The notes under the pieces are model-generated. The model had not been told where the DNA came from and ran no database searches. It saw only the letters and a program-made list of their open reading frames with translations. This document shows positions 33,513-44,310 of a stretch of 64,000 nucleotides of DNA, piece after piece. Source of the stretch: Mesorhizobium sp. Root157 (GTDB taxonomy: Bacteria > Pseudomonadota > Alphaproteobacteria > Rhizobiales > Rhizobiaceae); assembly GCF_001427385.1 (NCBI RefSeq), contig NZ_LMGJ01000001.1, positions 366,377-430,376 on the forward strand, given 5' to 3'. Position numbers and translations under genes: made by a program. Each line of letters opens with the position of its first letter. Position 1 is the first letter of the stretch.

Positions 33513-35846
33513 ATGCCGGAATACATGTCCTTCTTCCGGTCTATCCGGATTCGTTATCTGTCCGGCCTGCTGGTTCTCGCATTGTCCGTCGGCGGCCTTA
33601 TCGCCACGCTGAACCACGTCAATTCATATCGCCATCAGGTCGATACGCTGAGCGCGCATTTCGTCGCCTTTTCGCGCGATCTCAACAATGCCGCGAGCTT
33701 CGCTGAAACGGCCGTCTCCGCCTGGCGCCCGGATACGCGCAATGAACTGGCCAATGCCGCCTTCGGCCATGCCCAGAAGATTACCCAGGGCATTGAAGCG
33801 CTGACCAGCGAAGTTGCGGACATCTCCCCGCGCCTGACCAGGCAGACGGTAGACGAGTTGAAAGCGGCCTCGATCAACGGCTATCTCTTGTGGTCGGCGC
33901 GCGACATGGTGCGCAATCTCAACCTGATGGCCGAAGCAAAGTCGATCGACGACTGGAGCTATCGCGAAATCCGCAACCAGAACGACCTGTTTGCACAGTC
34001 CATGCTGGTCCGTGCCCGTGCCGCCGTCGACAGCGAGCGACGCCTCGCCGATGCGCGCGCCGACCGGCTGCTTTTGTGGGGAACCTTCCTGATGGCCGCG
34101 GCACTCGCCGCGGTTGCCTTCTGGATATTCCGCCCGATGGAAAAGGCGATCCGCCGGGCTTTTGCCGAAACCTCAGCGTCGCTGTTCAAGGCAGAAGCGG
34201 CAGATCGTGCCAAGTCCGAATTCCTGGCCAATATGAGCCACGAAATACGCACCCCGATGAACGGCGTGCTCGGCATGGCCGAACTTCTGGCCAAGACGGA
34301 GCTCACGCCGCGCCAGAAGACGTTCACCGATGTGATCGTCAAATCCGGCAACGCATTGCTGACCATCATCAATGACGTCCTCGATTTCTCGAAGATCAAC
34401 GCCGGCCAGTTGACGCTCGACCCTGCCCCGTTCCGCCTGACCGAAGCTGTCGAAGACGTTGCAACCCTGGTTTCGGCTCGCGTTGCTGAAAAGAACCTGG
34501 AACTGATCGTGCGGGTAGATCCGCGCCTGCCGGCCTTCGTCGTCGGCGATGCCGGCCGCTTCCGCCAGATCGTCACCAACCTGCTCGGCAACGCCATCAA
34601 GTTCACCGAAAAAGGCCACGTGCTGATCGATGTGTCCGGTGAGGTCGTGGACGGCACCGTCCGGCTCAAGGTCGGTGTCGAGGATACAGGCATCGGCATT
34701 CCGGCCGACAAGCTGCAAAGCGTGTTCGAAAAGTTTGCACAGGTGGATTCCTCCTCGACCCGCCGTCACGAAGGCACCGGCCTCGGCCTGGCCATCGGTG
34801 CCCGCCTCGTCGATCTGATGGGCGGCAAGATCGGCGTCGAAAGCGAAATCGGACGAGGCTCCATCTTCTGGTTCACCGTGCCGTTGCCTGTGCATGAGGC
34901 GCAACAGCGCGACGAAGTCGTTCCCGGTGACGTCACCGGAGCGCGCGTCCTGGTCATCGACGACAATCCCGTCAATCGAGAGATCCTGCTGGAGCAGCTC
35001 AAGAGCTGGCGCTTCGATTGTGCGGCGGCAGAAAGCGGAGCAGTCGGCCTCGCCTTCCTCGACCGCGCGTTCCAGCTCGGCGCCTCCGTCGACTGCATCA
35101 TCCTCGATTACCAGATGCCCGGCATGAGCGGCGCCGACGTGGCCAAGGCCATCGCCGCCGACAGCCGTCTGGCCTCCATTCCGGTCGTGCTGCTGACCTC
35201 CGTCGATCAGGTCGACTTCGGCAAGCTGGTCATCGATTTCGGTATCGCCGCCCATCTCACCAAGCCGGCGCGTTCGGCAATCCTTCTGGGTACCGTCATC
35301 TCCGTCATCCAGAAGGCGCGTACCCAAGCCGGTACGGCGCATTTCGTGCGCGAGCCGGTGCCGGCCCCGCAACCAGTGCGTCCAGCCCCGACGGTCCTGC
35401 GCCATCCCGCCCTGGTAACAACGGCCCCGGAAATCACCGGCACCGCGAACGCCTCGATCGATATCCTGATCGCCGAGGACAACGAGGTGAACCAGTTGGT
35501 GTTCGGCCAGATCCTCAACGGACTTGGCCTCAGCTACCGTATCGCCGGCAATGGCCGCACGGCGGTGGAGATGCACCGGGCCTTGAAGCCGAAACTGATC
35601 CTGATGGACGTCTCCATGCCGGAAATGAACGGCTATGAGGCAACACGCGCCATCCGCGCCTACGAAGCCGGCAAGGGCGAGCATATCCCGATCATCGGCG
35701 TGACCGCCCACGCGCTGAAAGGCGACCGCGACAAATGTCTCGACTCAGGCATGGACGACTATCTGCCTAAGCCGATCTCGCCCGATCGCCTGGGAACCAA
35801 GATCGGCAGTTGGTTGAGCGAAACCATGTCTGTCAAGATCGCCTGA
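33513..35846 (+). CDS. Hybrid sensor histidine kinase with two receiver domains
   Basis: This membrane kinase of about 777 residues has a first helix near 15-35 and a second near 185-206, enclosing a roughly 150-residue helical periplasmic sensor. The phosphorylated His is residue 243 in [20 protein letters not shown]. ATPase boxes are [20 protein letters not shown] (N), [12 protein letters not shown] (G1) and [13 protein letters not shown] (G2). Receiver 1 (about 475-595) has [16 protein letters not shown] and [13 protein letters not shown]. Receiver 2 (about 650-770) has [16 protein letters not shown] and [20 protein letters not shown]. No Hpt domain or output regulator lies nearby. The ATG at 33513 follows TTGGGGG; the frame extends up to 33468. 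Confidence 0.92.
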   Translation: MPEYMSFFRSIRIRYLSGLLVLALSVGGLIATLNHVNSYRHQVDTLSAHFVAFSRDLNNAASFAETAVSAWRPDTRNELANAAFGHAQKITQGIEALTSEVADISPRLTRQTVDELKAASINGYLLWSARDMVRNLNLMAEAKSIDDWSYREIRNQNDLFAQSMLVRARAAVDSERRLADARADRLLLWGTFLMAAALAAVAFWIFRPMEKAIRRAFAETSASLFKAEAADRAKSEFLANMSHEIRTPMNGVLGMAELLAKTELTPRQKTFTDVIVKSGNALLTIINDVLDFSKINAGQLTLDPAPFRLTEAVEDVATLVSARVAEKNLELIVRVDPRLPAFVVGDAGRFRQIVTNLLGNAIKFTEKGHVLIDVSGEVVDGTVRLKVGVEDTGIGIPADKLQSVFEKFAQVDSSSTRRHEGTGLGLAIGARLVDLMGGKIGVESEIGRGSIFWFTVPLPVHEAQQRDEVVPGDVTGARVLVIDDNPVNREILLEQLKSWRFDCAAAESGAVGLAFLDRAFQLGASVDCIILDYQMPGMSGADVAKAIAADSRLASIPVVLLTSVDQVDFGKLVIDFGIAAHLTKPARSAILLGTVISVIQKARTQAGTAHFVREPVPAPQPVRPAPTVLRHPALVTTAPEITGTANASIDILIAEDNEVNQLVFGQILNGLGLSYRIAGNGRTAVEMHRALKPKLILMDVSMPEMNGYEATRAIRAYEAGKGEHIPIIGVTAHALKGDRDKCLDSGMDDYLPKPISPDRLGTKIGSWLSETMSVKIA

Positions 35847-35927
35847 TCGCGCCACGCTACAGCTAACGCTTTGCTTTCAGAGTATCGGAATTTTCCGAGA
35901 ACGAGGTCCAGCATCCCGGTCCGGTGC

Positions 35928-36788
35928 CTAACGGTTCCTGACCACGACACAAGCACCGCCGGCGCTATGCAGGTCGCGGCAAATGGTGTTGGCTTCGCCC
36001 CTGTTGTCCGCTCCGATGCGCACGGCATAGATGCCGCGCCAGCCAAGTGGCGACCGGACCCGGCTGACCACCGGATCGTGTGCGCCGAGCACAGCTGGAA
36101 ATCTCGCTTTCAGGCGTTGCCATTGCCTGATTGCCGCGCTGCGCTGGAAAGTGCCTGCCACCTGAATGCCCCACGGCTTCACGTGCACGCTGGCCATCGC
36201 CACGGTTGCCGACATGGTGACCGGCAACCTGCGGCAGGCGACAGCAAAATTCTGCTTTTCGTCCAGTTGCGCGACCCGGCCCGCATAGGCGGTATCGGTG
36301 AAATTGTCGGCCGGTTCGCCCATGATGTCGAGCACGTAGTCCTCGGTTTCCAACGGCAGGAAGCCGCCTGATCTTAGCCAGCGCGACACGCGGCTTTCGC
36401 CGGCATTGTAGGCTGCGGCCGCAAGGCCGAGGTTGCCGAAACCTGTCTTGAGCTCCCCGAGATAACGGGCAGACGCCGGAATCGCCTGCTCGATGTCGAA
36501 AGGATCGGCCAGCCCGCGCATCTTTGCGGTTCCGGGCATGAACTGGGCGATGCCTTCCGCGCCGACCGGGCTGACGGCGTTGGGGTCGAAGCGGCTTTCC
36601 TTCCAGATCAGCCGGGCGAAAAACGCCTCCGGCAAACCGGCGCGCTCGGCGTGAACCTCGATAAGTTCGCACACACGGCCGACAAGCCGCTCCCTTGCCG
36701 GCTTGGGCGGATCGGCTTCAGCCGTCCCCTCAGTGGCGAGCAGCATCGCAAGGATTGCAATGAGCCGCGCCGCGTCCCGAGCCCGCAT
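35928..36788 (-). CDS. Exported SLT-type lytic transglycosylase
   Basis: This 286-residue periplasmic enzyme has a signal peptide (RLIAILAMLLATEGTAEA). The SLT domain includes FFARLIWKESRFDPNAVSPV with the catalytic Glu, GAEGIAQFMPGTAKMRGLAD and LGLAAAAYNAGESRVSRWL. The C-terminal quarter (SVHVKPWGIQVAGTFQRSAA ... RVRSPLGWRGIYAVRIGADN) looks like a SPOR-type peptidoglycan-binding domain. That would direct it to denuded glycan at the septum. It starts 3 bp after the ispG stop on the same strand, so the two are probably co-transcribed. Confidence 0.88.
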   Translation of the reverse strand: MRARDAARLIAILAMLLATEGTAEADPPKPARERLVGRVCELIEVHAERAGLPEAFFARLIWKESRFDPNAVSPVGAEGIAQFMPGTAKMRGLADPFDIEQAIPASARYLGELKTGFGNLGLAAAAYNAGESRVSRWLRSGGFLPLETEDYVLDIMGEPADNFTDTAYAGRVAQLDEKQNFAVACRRLPVTMSATVAMASVHVKPWGIQVAGTFQRSAAIRQWQRLKARFPAVLGAHDPVVSRVRSPLGWRGIYAVRIGADNRGEANTICRDLHSAGGACVVVRNR

Positions 36789-36791
36789 CGG

Positions 36792-38048
36792 CTACTCCGC
36801 GGCCTTGGCCCTGCTGCCATGGCCGAAGCGCTGCTCGATATAGTCGGCAACCATTTTCTCGAAATCGGAGGCGATATTCGGTCCGCGCAGCGTCGCCGCC
36901 TTCCTGCCGTCGATGAACACCGGTGCGGTCGGCATTTCGCCCGTTCCCGGCAAGGAGATGCCGATATCGGCATGCTTGGATTCGCCCGGACCGTTGACGA
37001 TGCAGCCCATCACCGCGACCTTGAGTTGCTCGACGCCGGGATATCTGGTGCGCCATACCGGCATGTTCTTGCGCAGATCGTCCTGGATCGACTGCGCCAA
37101 TTCCTGGAACACGGTGGATGTCGTGCGCCCGCAGCCCGGACAGGCCGCCACGATCGGCACGAACTGGCGAAATCCCATCGTCTGCAGCAGTTCCTGCGCC
37201 ACCTGCACCTCCTTGGTGCGGTCGCCGCCGGGCTCGGGCGTCAGCGAAACGCGGATGGTGTCGCCAATGCCTTGCTGCAAAAGGATGCCCATCGCCGCCG
37301 ATGAGGCCACGATGCCTTTCGAGCCCATGCCGGCCTCGGTAAGGCCGAGATGCAGGGCATGGTTCGAGCGCGTTGCAAGTTCGGCATAGACGGCGACCAG
37401 GTCCTGAACGCCGCTGACCTTGGCCGAGAGGATGATCTTGTCGCGGCCAAGCCCGATTTCCTCGGCAAGCTCGGCCGACAGGATCGCCGACTGCACGATC
37501 GCCTCACGCGTCACGTCCTGCGCCGTCATGGGAGAGCCGTTCCGCTGGTTTTCGTCCATCAGCCTGGTCAGCAACTCCTGGTCGAGCGAACCCCAATTGA
37601 CGCCGATGCGCACCGGCTTGTCGTGACGGATCGCCATCTCGACGATCGCCGCGAACTGCTTGTCCCTCTTGTCCTTGAAACCGACATTGCCGGGGTTGAT
37701 GCGGTATTTCGCCAGTGCTTCGGCGCAGGCCGGATGATCGGCAAGCAGCTTGTGGCCGATATAGTGGAAGTCGCCCACCAGCGGCACGTTGACGCCAAGC
37801 CGCGCCAGCCGGTCGCGGATGAACGGCACGGCGGCGGCACTTTCGTCCCGATCCACGGTGATGCGAACGATCTCGGAGCCGGCGCGATGCAGGGCCGCCA
37901 CCTGGGCGACCGTCTGGTCGATGTCTGCCGTATCCGTATTGGTCATCGACTGGACGACGACCGGCGCAGATCCGCCAACCATGACGCCGCCGACATCGAC
38001 ACCGACCGAGGCGCGGCGCTGAAATGGTGAGGAATAGTATCCGGTCAT
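36792..38048 (-). CDS. ispG: 4-Hydroxy-3-methylbut-2-enyl diphosphate synthase
   Basis: This 418-residue [4Fe-4S] enzyme (GcpE) catalyses the next-to-last step of the MEP isoprenoid pathway. TIM-barrel motifs are [54 protein letters not shown] and [14 protein letters not shown]. The cluster ligands are CPGCGRTT and the later Cys in [20 protein letters not shown]. Between them lies an alphaproteobacterial form of the C-terminal domain. The SLT transglycosylase gene follows within 3 bp. The 320 bp upstream holds its promoter region and the terminators of the DUF465 gene. Confidence 0.96.
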   Translation of the reverse strand: MTGYYSSPFQRRASVGVDVGGVMVGGSAPVVVQSMTNTDTADIDQTVAQVAALHRAGSEIVRITVDRDESAAAVPFIRDRLARLGVNVPLVGDFHYIGHKLLADHPACAEALAKYRINPGNVGFKDKRDKQFAAIVEMAIRHDKPVRIGVNWGSLDQELLTRLMDENQRNGSPMTAQDVTREAIVQSAILSAELAEEIGLGRDKIILSAKVSGVQDLVAVYAELATRSNHALHLGLTEAGMGSKGIVASSAAMGILLQQGIGDTIRVSLTPEPGGDRTKEVQVAQELLQTMGFRQFVPIVAACPGCGRTTSTVFQELAQSIQDDLRKNMPVWRTRYPGVEQLKVAVMGCIVNGPGESKHADIGISLPGTGEMPTAPVFIDGRKAATLRGPNIASDFEKMVADYIEQRFGHGSRAKAAE

Positions 38049-38368
38049 GCCCGGCCGCCTCTAGAATCTTTTCGAGACGTCGCGCATCCGGCCGGATGCG
38101 TCAGGGCGCCCCACTGCATCAATGCGCGCAACATGCCGTGAGAAATGTGAAATCCTTTTGGCGGACGCGCAAAATCCTCGCATGAGGTGGAGGAGAGCGC
38201 CCGACTTGTCAATGCGGCGATTGCATCAGCAGGGTTTTAACAGGTGCCGGACACGCCAAAACACCTACCTGACCCGATAGGGCAGGTCGGTCGAAATAAA
38301 ACCCGATATCATTCGGCGACGCTCACGCCGCCGAAATCAATTCGGCTTTGACTTGATGACCTTGTGCG
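38049..38368. other. 320-bp gene-free stretch before ispG
   Basis: No ORF with coding character is seen on either strand. The right part holds two minus-strand hairpins that follow the DUF465 gene (see the terminator entry). The left part should contain the ispG promoter, but no clear -35/-10 pair stands out. The sequence is less GC-rich than its surroundings near 38240-38320. Confidence 0.6.
38258..38335 (-). terminator. Tandem hairpins downstream of the minus-strand DUF465 gene
   Basis: TTCGGCG/CGCCGAA (38312-38318, 38329-38335) forms the first stem-loop. ACCTG-A-CCC/GGG-CAGGT (38267-38287) forms the second, followed on the minus strand by AGGTGTTTT. Together they probably end transcription of the gene at 38369-38548. 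Confidence 0.6.
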
Positions 38369-38548
38369 TCAGTGCGTAGTCGGTTGACCTCGCAGTTTTT
38401 CAATCTCGTCCTTGATGGCCAGCTTGCGTCGCTTGAGGTTAGCTATTTCGAGATCGTCGACCGACGGATGCAACAAGGCATTGTCAATCTCGCGCTCGAT
38501 GTCGCCGTGTTTCCTCTGCAATTCGTCAAGATGGGATGCAAGAGACAT
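38369..38548 (-). CDS. DUF465 (YdcH/SlyX-like) small coiled-coil protein
   Basis: This 59-residue protein starts at the ATG at 38548 and reads MSLASHLDELQRKHGDIERE, then IDNALLHPSVDDLEIANLKR and RKLAIKDEIEKLRGQPTTH. The DxLEIxxLKxxKLxIKDEI pattern is the DUF465 family, a short antiparallel coiled coil of unknown role. An AGGGAGAACC element precedes the start. A second, diverged DUF465 gene lies 246 bp away in the opposite direction. Confidence 0.85.
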   Translation of the reverse strand: MSLASHLDELQRKHGDIEREIDNALLHPSVDDLEIANLKRRKLAIKDEIEKLRGQPTTH

Positions 38549-38794
38549 GATTGGTTCTCCCTTTCATGGTTTCCTCGATTGCAGCCGTCACGGCACACCG
38601 CAAGTACCCACTGTGACGGCACGATGACAGTGTGCCATCAACTCAAGCCGATGTCGAATGAACTTGGGTCGCATTCCACGACAAGCTGAAATGTGATATC
38701 TGCATGACTTCAGTGGCCCGACGCCGCTGTTTCCGCCCAACAGGGTTCCCAGCCAAGGCGCACTGTGGGCGCCGAAATATGCAGACGGTAAGTA

Positions 38795-38998
38795 ATGTCC
38801 GAACAGGAACAGGCCGATATCCGCCTAGAATTCGCGCGCTTGAAGCAGGATCACGCCGACTTCGACGCGGCCATCAATGCAATGCTCGCCACCGGCTGCG
38901 ATCCGCTGCAAATCCAGCGCATGAAGAAAAAGAAGCTGGCCCTGAAAGACCGGCTGCGATCTCTTGAGGATCGCATCATCCCCGACATCATCGCCTGA
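38795..38998 (+). CDS. DUF465 small protein (second copy)
   Basis: This 67-residue protein (MSEQEQADIRLEFARLKQDH, ADFDAAINAMLATGCDPLQI, then QRMKKKKLALKDRLRSLEDR) has the same KKKLALKDRL core as DUF465 proteins. Its N-terminal half is different and more acidic, with one Cys. It forms a helical hairpin of unknown function. It is transcribed away from the other DUF465 gene. The 246 bp between them contains no other ORF I can support. Confidence 0.85.
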   Translation: MSEQEQADIRLEFARLKQDHADFDAAINAMLATGCDPLQIQRMKKKKLALKDRLRSLEDRIIPDIIA

Positions 38999-39075
38999 TA
39001 CGGGTAGGCCGAACCGCCGCAGCGTCAGGCTGCCAAAGCCGATCCGGTTTCGGAGCATCGGCAAGGATGCGCGCG

Positions 39076-40596
39076 CTATCGATCGGTGATGATCTTGACC
39101 TTGTCTCCAGCCGAGACGGTGGCGCCGGGCGCAAGTGCGTTGAGCACCCGGAAAAGGTCCAGCTTGCGGTCCACGCCCACCATCTGGGCCGAAAGCGTGC
39201 CCATGGTCTGGCCCGGCTTGACCGTCACGATGCGGATGCGTAGCGGCTTCAAAGCCGCCTTTTCGGCAGGGCTCAGGATGCGGAAACTGCCGCCGACGGA
39301 GCGGGCAACGCTGTCGAGCGAGGTGCTTGCCGCAGGGGCCGCAGTCAGCAGCCGATAGACCTGCCCGCCGGCGCGGATGACGGTGACGTCGAAGCGCCAG
39401 CCCTCGGCGCTGGCGCTGGCCACCGCAGCTTCGTTGCCGTTGATCGTTTCCTGCCGCACGCTGGCGTCGTCGAGGCCGGCGACCCAGCCGCTGCGGATAT
39501 AATCGGTCAGCGAGCGGCTCTGGCTCACCGTCACGCCGTCGAAGCGTACCGCCATGTCGCCCGGTCCGGTCGCGGTAACGGCGGTCGCCGAATTGTCGAT
39601 TATGAAGCCGTCCGGTACCGAGAACGAGACGCCGAGCCCGGGATGCAGGAAGGTATTGCCGCGCACATAGCCCTCTTCCGGCGTGTCGCCGTAAAGCAGA
39701 CCGTCTATGCCGGCAAGGAAACTGTCCCGGTCACGCGTGCCGACGCCTGGCGGGCCGAACTGGCGCGCATGGCGCAGCGCCAGTTCGATACGCTGCGGCG
39801 TGTTGGGATGCGTCGCCAGGAAGTCGAGGCTGGCGTCCGTCGCGCCGCTGACCGAGCGGAAATCGGTGTAGGTGGACATCGATTGCAGGAAGCGGCTGGC
39901 AGCATAGGGATCGTAGCCCGCCTCGCCCACCGACTTGATGCCGATGGCGTCGGCCTCCAGTTCCTGGTTGCGCGAAAACTGTGCCAGCCTGAGCTTGCCC
40001 CTGATCAGCGCAACTTTTGCGGTAGGGCTATCGCCCAGCACGTCCGAGACGACCTTGGTCGCCAGACTTTCTTCCGCCTCGAGTTGCTGACGCTGCAACC
40101 CGTGATTGGCGGTGACATGGCCCATTTCATGCGCGACGACTGCGGCAAGCTCGGATGAATCGTTGGCCAGCGCCAGGAGACCGCGGGTGATGTAGAGGTA
40201 GCCGCCCGGCAGCGCGAACGCATTGACGTTCGGCGAATTGAGGATGGTGATGCGGTAGTTTTGCGTTGGATTAGCCGAAACCGTGGTCAGGCTGCCGATG
40301 ACCTTGGCGACCATGCGCTCAAGCTTGGGATCGGAATATTCGCCGCCGTAAGTGGCCAGAATGCGCGGATGCTGGGCACGCGCCAGTTCGGCCAGCTTGT
40401 TGTTGGCGGTGACATTGTCGACCGTGACCGGCCGGTCGGACGGACGGAATGCCGATTCCTGCACGCCGGGCGGCGTGATTGCCTGACAAGCGGCCAAGAC
40501 GACGGCAGCGCCCGCCAGCACGAGCGCGCGCGACAGCGTGGATTTGCTGATATGATCCAGGCCGGTCGACAGATCGGCGTCCTTTCGCGTTCCCAT
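39076..40596 (-). CDS. M48-family zinc metalloprotease lipoprotein with LysM-like end
   Basis: This protein of about 506 residues has an N-terminal hydrophobic signal and lipobox-like LAAC (ALVLAGAAVVLAACQ). The M48 peptidase domain has the zinc motif AAVVAHEMGHVTANHGLQRQ, the third ligand in RNQELEADAIGIKSVGEAGY and DFLATHPNTPQRIELAL. The C-terminal part (from about residue 440, RIVTVKPGQTMGTLSAQMVG) resembles a LysM-like module that could bind peptidoglycan. It is related to BepA/YfgC-type periplasmic quality-control proteases. I took the ATG at 40596; the frame opens at 40647. It follows thiQ on the same strand with 102 bp between. Confidence 0.9.
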   Translation of the reverse strand: MGTRKDADLSTGLDHISKSTLSRALVLAGAAVVLAACQAITPPGVQESAFRPSDRPVTVDNVTANNKLAELARAQHPRILATYGGEYSDPKLERMVAKVIGSLTTVSANPTQNYRITILNSPNVNAFALPGGYLYITRGLLALANDSSELAAVVAHEMGHVTANHGLQRQQLEAEESLATKVVSDVLGDSPTAKVALIRGKLRLAQFSRNQELEADAIGIKSVGEAGYDPYAASRFLQSMSTYTDFRSVSGATDASLDFLATHPNTPQRIELALRHARQFGPPGVGTRDRDSFLAGIDGLLYGDTPEEGYVRGNTFLHPGLGVSFSVPDGFIIDNSATAVTATGPGDMAVRFDGVTVSQSRSLTDYIRSGWVAGLDDASVRQETINGNEAAVASASAEGWRFDVTVIRAGGQVYRLLTAAPAASTSLDSVARSVGGSFRILSPAEKAALKPLRIRIVTVKPGQTMGTLSAQMVGVDRKLDLFRVLNALAPGATVSAGDKVKIITDR

Positions 40597-40698
40597 GGGC
40601 AAATCAGGGCTGCCCAACCATCCTTGTGCGGACCTAGCCACACTCAACCTTGCATAGCAAGAACGGGCCCCGACTGCTGGCGACGCTTTGGCCGTAAA

Positions 40699-41460
40699 TT
40701 ATGTCCGCTTCCGGGCAACATCTCGTGATTCGTTCTCGGAGCCGATATAGCGCCGGAACGCCTCCGGTCCACCCCCGTTGAAGAAATGCTCCGCAGGTCC
40801 GGCCGCCGCGACTGCGCCGTTCTCAACGAACACCATGTTCTTGACGATTCGACGCGCATCCTCGGGCTGATGGGTCACGAACAGCACCGTCATGCGCCGC
40901 TCGGCCTGCAAATTGGCCACGAGATCCAGCATGCCGTCGCGCAATGCCGGCCCCAGCGAAGCGAAAGGCTCGTCAAGCAACAGGACCGGACGGTCGCGCA
41001 CCAGGACGCGCGCCAGGGCCACCCTTTGGCGCTCGCCGCCGGACAGTTCGCGCGGCAAGCGGCATTGCTTTCCGTCGAGCCCGGTCCGTGCCAGCGCTTC
41101 TCCAACGGCATCGCGCTCGGCGGTGCTCAGCTTGAATGAGGGTGAGCAGCCCAGCCCGACATTGTCTTCGACCGACAAATGCGAAAACAGGTTGTTTTCC
41201 TGGAACACCATGGACACCGGGCGGTTGGCCGGCGCTTCGAGCGTCACGTCCGTGCGGCCGATCACGACGCGGCCGGCCTGAGGCATCTCGAAGCCGGCGA
41301 CAAGATTGAGCAGGGTCGACTTTCCCGAACCGCTCGGTCCCATCACCGCGGTGATCTCGCCCGGGACGAATGCCACGTCGAAGGTGAAACTGGTCTCGCC
41401 ATAGCTGAATTCCACCGATTCAAGCTTGACTGCCGCGCCTGCCCGTACCGGTTCGTTCAT
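40699..41460 (-). CDS. thiQ: Thiamine ABC transporter ATPase
   Basis: This 253-residue ATPase drives uptake of thiamine, thiamine phosphate and TPP. Walker A is [20 protein letters not shown], the Q-loop is [20 protein letters not shown], the signature is [20 protein letters not shown] and Walker B is [19 protein letters not shown]. The switch His is in [14 protein letters not shown]. It overlaps the thiP stop by ATGA, indicating translational coupling. It ends the riboswitch-controlled thiBPQ operon. Confidence 0.95.
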   Translation of the reverse strand: MNEPVRAGAAVKLESVEFSYGETSFTFDVAFVPGEITAVMGPSGSGKSTLLNLVAGFEMPQAGRVVIGRTDVTLEAPANRPVSMVFQENNLFSHLSVEDNVGLGCSPSFKLSTAERDAVGEALARTGLDGKQCRLPRELSGGERQRVALARVLVRDRPVLLLDEPFASLGPALRDGMLDLVANLQAERRMTVLFVTHQPEDARRIVKNMVFVENGAVAAAGPAEHFFNGGGPEAFRRYIGSENESRDVARKRT

Positions 41461-43076
41461 GCGGAAGCTTCCTTTCCGAAACGGCTGGCGGCGAGCATCA
41501 AAACGAGGCAGACGGCACCCAGGATCAGCGCCAGTCCGGCCGCATCCTCGGTGCGGTAGCTGCCCATGCGCGACAGGAGCAGATAGGGCAGCGTCTGCAC
41601 CGAATCGCTGCCGAACAGCGCGATCACGCCAAGGTCTCCCAGCGACAAGGCCATGGCGAAAGCGAACGCCGTCGCCAGCGGGCGCCGCAACGGCGGCCAG
41701 TCGATCAGCTTCAGCCGGTTCCAGCCCGAAATGCCAAGAAGCGCACACAGACGCTCATGGCGTTCGCTGGCGGCATCATAGGCGGGGCGTAGCGCCCGGA
41801 TCGCAAAGGGCATCGCCATCACCGCATTGACGGCCGCGACCATCACCGGCGCAAGCGCGAACACGTCGCTGCTGTGGCGCAGGAGTACGAACCAGCCTGC
41901 GCCGATGACGATGGGCGGCACGACCAGCACGAAGCCGGCACCGGTATCGGTCGCGTGTTCGAGAAGCGTCCTGCCTTGCCCGGAACGCCGCAGCGCCAGA
42001 GCGCGGCGCGCCATGATCAAGGCGAGCGACAAGACCGACGCCAGCAAGGCAGACACGAATGCCAGCACCATGCTGGTCAGTGCGGCACGACGCACGGCGT
42101 CCTCCATGACCAGCCGCCCGAGGTCGGCCTGAACGCCCGCCGCGACAGTCGCGGCCATCGGCCCGGCGACAAACGCAAGCGCAAGCACGATCAGCGTCAC
42201 GTTAAGGAGAGCCTCGCCCTTGCCGACCGAATGGTAGCGGCGCGGCGCGACCTGCAGGTTGGCATCGCCTGTGGTGTTGGCGCCGAGGCGGGCAAGCACG
42301 AGCACGACGACAAGCGTCAGCCCGATCTGCAGCAAGGTCAGCGACACGGCACGCGCCGGATCGAAATCGAAGCGCAGCGCCTGGTAGATCGCCACTTCCA
42401 GCGTGGTGGCGCGCGGCCCCCCACCAAGCGTCAGGACGATGGTGAAGGAGGTGATGCAAAGCATGAATACCAGCCCGGCAACGCCCGGAAGCGCTTGCCT
42501 GAGCACTGGCCATTCGATTAGCCGAAAGGCCGGCCGCGCACCCATGCCGAGTTGGCTGGCCAGCCGCCACTGGTCGGCCGGCACGGCATGCAACACTTCG
42601 AGGAACAGCCGCACCGCCAGAGGCAGATTGAAGAAGACATGGGCAACGAGGATGCCGGAGAGACCGTAGATGCCCGGCCATGTCCCGCCGCCCAGTTCGC
42701 TCAGGAAGCCGGCGAAATAGCCGGCGCGGCCATAGAGCGCGAGAATCCCGAGCGCGGCGACGATCGCCGGCAGCGCCAGCGGCACCGCAAACAATTGCAG
42801 GATCAGGTCGCGGCCGAAGAAGCGCGGATGGCGCGCCAGTGCGCGGGCGACGAACAGCGCCGGCAGCACCGAAAACAGGGTGGACAGGATCGCTTGCCAC
42901 AGCGTGAAACGGGCGACGCGCGCCAGATAGCCGTCGAAAGCGGCATAGGCCCCCGACATGTCGCGCGCGCCCTCGGCGATCAGGCCGGCGAACGCCCCGC
43001 CGATCAAAAGCGTGACGAATGCCAGCGCAATGATACCGGCGTGAATGCGGGGGTCTGATGTACGGGTCGAATGCAT
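41457..43076 (-). CDS. thiP: Thiamine ABC transporter permease
   Basis: This 539-residue inner-membrane permease is a fused tandem of two FbpB-like halves with about 12 transmembrane helices. Each half carries an EAA-like coupling loop ([20 protein letters not shown] in the first, [20 protein letters not shown] in the second). It receives thiamine from ThiB and works with ThiQ. I chose the ATG at 43076 ([12 protein letters not shown]), just before the first helix; the frame to 43187 runs through the stem-loop after thiB. Confidence 0.94.
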   Translation of the reverse strand: MHSTRTSDPRIHAGIIALAFVTLLIGGAFAGLIAEGARDMSGAYAAFDGYLARVARFTLWQAILSTLFSVLPALFVARALARHPRFFGRDLILQLFAVPLALPAIVAALGILALYGRAGYFAGFLSELGGGTWPGIYGLSGILVAHVFFNLPLAVRLFLEVLHAVPADQWRLASQLGMGARPAFRLIEWPVLRQALPGVAGLVFMLCITSFTIVLTLGGGPRATTLEVAIYQALRFDFDPARAVSLTLLQIGLTLVVVLVLARLGANTTGDANLQVAPRRYHSVGKGEALLNVTLIVLALAFVAGPMAATVAAGVQADLGRLVMEDAVRRAALTSMVLAFVSALLASVLSLALIMARRALALRRSGQGRTLLEHATDTGAGFVLVVPPIVIGAGWFVLLRHSSDVFALAPVMVAAVNAVMAMPFAIRALRPAYDAASERHERLCALLGISGWNRLKLIDWPPLRRPLATAFAFAMALSLGDLGVIALFGSDSVQTLPYLLLSRMGSYRTEDAAGLALILGAVCLVLMLAASRFGKEASA

Positions 43077-43107
43077 AGGCTGCAAAGTGCCCAAAAACCG
43101 GTTTGTT

Positions 43108-43145
43108 GGAACACCCTTTTCCGACCAGCCGGAGAAGGGTGTTCC
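43108..43145 (-). terminator. Stem-loop between thiB and thiP
   Basis: GGAACACCCTT (43108-43118) and AAGGGTGTTCC (43135-43145) form a perfect 11-bp stem about 18 bp after the thiB stop. A T-run is lacking. It probably lowers thiPQ relative to thiB by partial termination or by protecting the thiB 3' end. Confidence 0.65.
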
Positions 43146-43162
43146 TGTAGGGTGGGGAAGAA

Positions 43163-44161
43163 CTATTTGCTCATCACGCCGAGCCATTCGTCCACCCAGG
43201 CCTTGCGGTTCTCAGCTACTTCCTCGGAGCTGAACAGCAAGGTCTTGGCCGGCTTGACCAGTTTGTCGAAAGCCGGGTTGAGCGGCTTGTCGGTCTTTCC
43301 GGCCGGGAACATCCAGTTGGTTTCCGGGATGACATCCTGGAAGCCGGGGCCGGTCATGAAGGCGATGAACTTTTCCGCCAGCGGATTGCCGGCTCCTGTC
43401 GTGGTGACGCCGGCAACTTCGATCTGCAGGTAATGCCCCTCCTCGAAGGCGGCCGCCTGGTAGCGTTCGCTGCTTTCGGCCACCATGTGGTAGGCCGGTG
43501 AGGTGGTATAGGAAAGCACCATCGGCGCCTCGCCCTTGGTGAACAGGCCATAGGCCTCGCTCCAGCCGGGCGTCACCGTCAGCACGCGGCCCTTGAGCTT
43601 GGCCCAGGCCTCGCCCGCCTGGTCGCCGTAGACCGACTTGACCCACAACAGCAGGCCAAGTCCGGGCGTCGAGGTGCGCGGATCCTGGATGGCGATCTTC
43701 TGTTCGGGATCGCCCTCGACCAGCTCCTTGAGGCTCTTCGGCGGCGTCTTCAGCTTTTCGGCATCATAGATGATGGCAAAATAGCCGTAGTCATAGGGAA
43801 CGAAGATATCGTCGCTCCAGCCGCCCGGCACGTTGATGTCGCCGACGGTGCCATGCGGGACAAACAGCCCGGTTTGCCTGGCTTCGGCGGTCAGATTGGT
43901 ATCGAGCCCCAGAACCACGTCAGCCTTGGTCGAAGCCCCTTCCAGCTTGACACGGTTCAGCAGGGCGACGCCGTCGGCGACCGAGACGAAATCGACTTCG
44001 CAGCCACATTCGGCCTCGAAGTTCTTTTTCACCTGCGGACCCGGACCCCATTCCGCGGTGAAACTTTCATAGGTGTAGACGGTGAGCTTGTCCTTGGCTG
44101 CCGCCGGGACAATCAAGGCAAGCGTGGTGGCTGCGAGAAACGATAAAAGCAATGTGCGCAT
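43163..44161 (-). CDS. thiB: Thiamine-binding periplasmic protein
   Basis: This 332-residue binding protein captures thiamine and its phosphates in the periplasm. A signal peptide ends at [25 protein letters not shown] is the typical ThiB N-terminus, with [40 protein letters not shown] and [20 protein letters not shown] as further ThiB/TbpA blocks. It is the first gene after the TPP riboswitch and is followed by a stem-loop. Confidence 0.95.
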   Translation of the reverse strand: MRTLLLSFLAATTLALIVPAAAKDKLTVYTYESFTAEWGPGPQVKKNFEAECGCEVDFVSVADGVALLNRVKLEGASTKADVVLGLDTNLTAEARQTGLFVPHGTVGDINVPGGWSDDIFVPYDYGYFAIIYDAEKLKTPPKSLKELVEGDPEQKIAIQDPRTSTPGLGLLLWVKSVYGDQAGEAWAKLKGRVLTVTPGWSEAYGLFTKGEAPMVLSYTTSPAYHMVAESSERYQAAAFEEGHYLQIEVAGVTTTGAGNPLAEKFIAFMTGPGFQDVIPETNWMFPAGKTDKPLNPAFDKLVKPAKTLLFSSEEVAENRKAWVDEWLGVMSK

Positions 44162-44220
44162 CGGCGCCTCCTTCGTTCAAACAATTAAGGGAATTGAGGC
44201 GCCGGGAGTTCCCGAAAGCA

Positions 44221-44310
44221 TCTAATCCCTCCGCCGGTACAAGCCGGATCAGGTTCAGCGGGTTGGCATTTTGCCTCTCAGCCGGTCCGCATGACGCGTC
44301 CGGCACCCCG
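44221..44310 (-). promoter_or_regulatory. TPP (THI-box) riboswitch of thiBPQ
   Basis: Read on the minus strand, GGGGTGCC (44309-44302) opens P1/P2. GCTGAGAGGC and the THI-box core CTGAACCTGATCCGG follow, then ACCGGCGGAGGGATTAG closes it. These are the conserved bases that bind the pyrimidine and pyrophosphate of TPP. It ends about 60 nt before the thiB start. With TPP bound it should switch off thiBPQ, probably by blocking translation start since no terminator is obvious. Confidence 0.95.

Noticed and set aside
34173-35711. 512-codon minus-strand frame opposite the hybrid kinase
   Set aside because: Antisense of the kinase and receiver domains; Asp/Gln/Gly-rich and without motifs.
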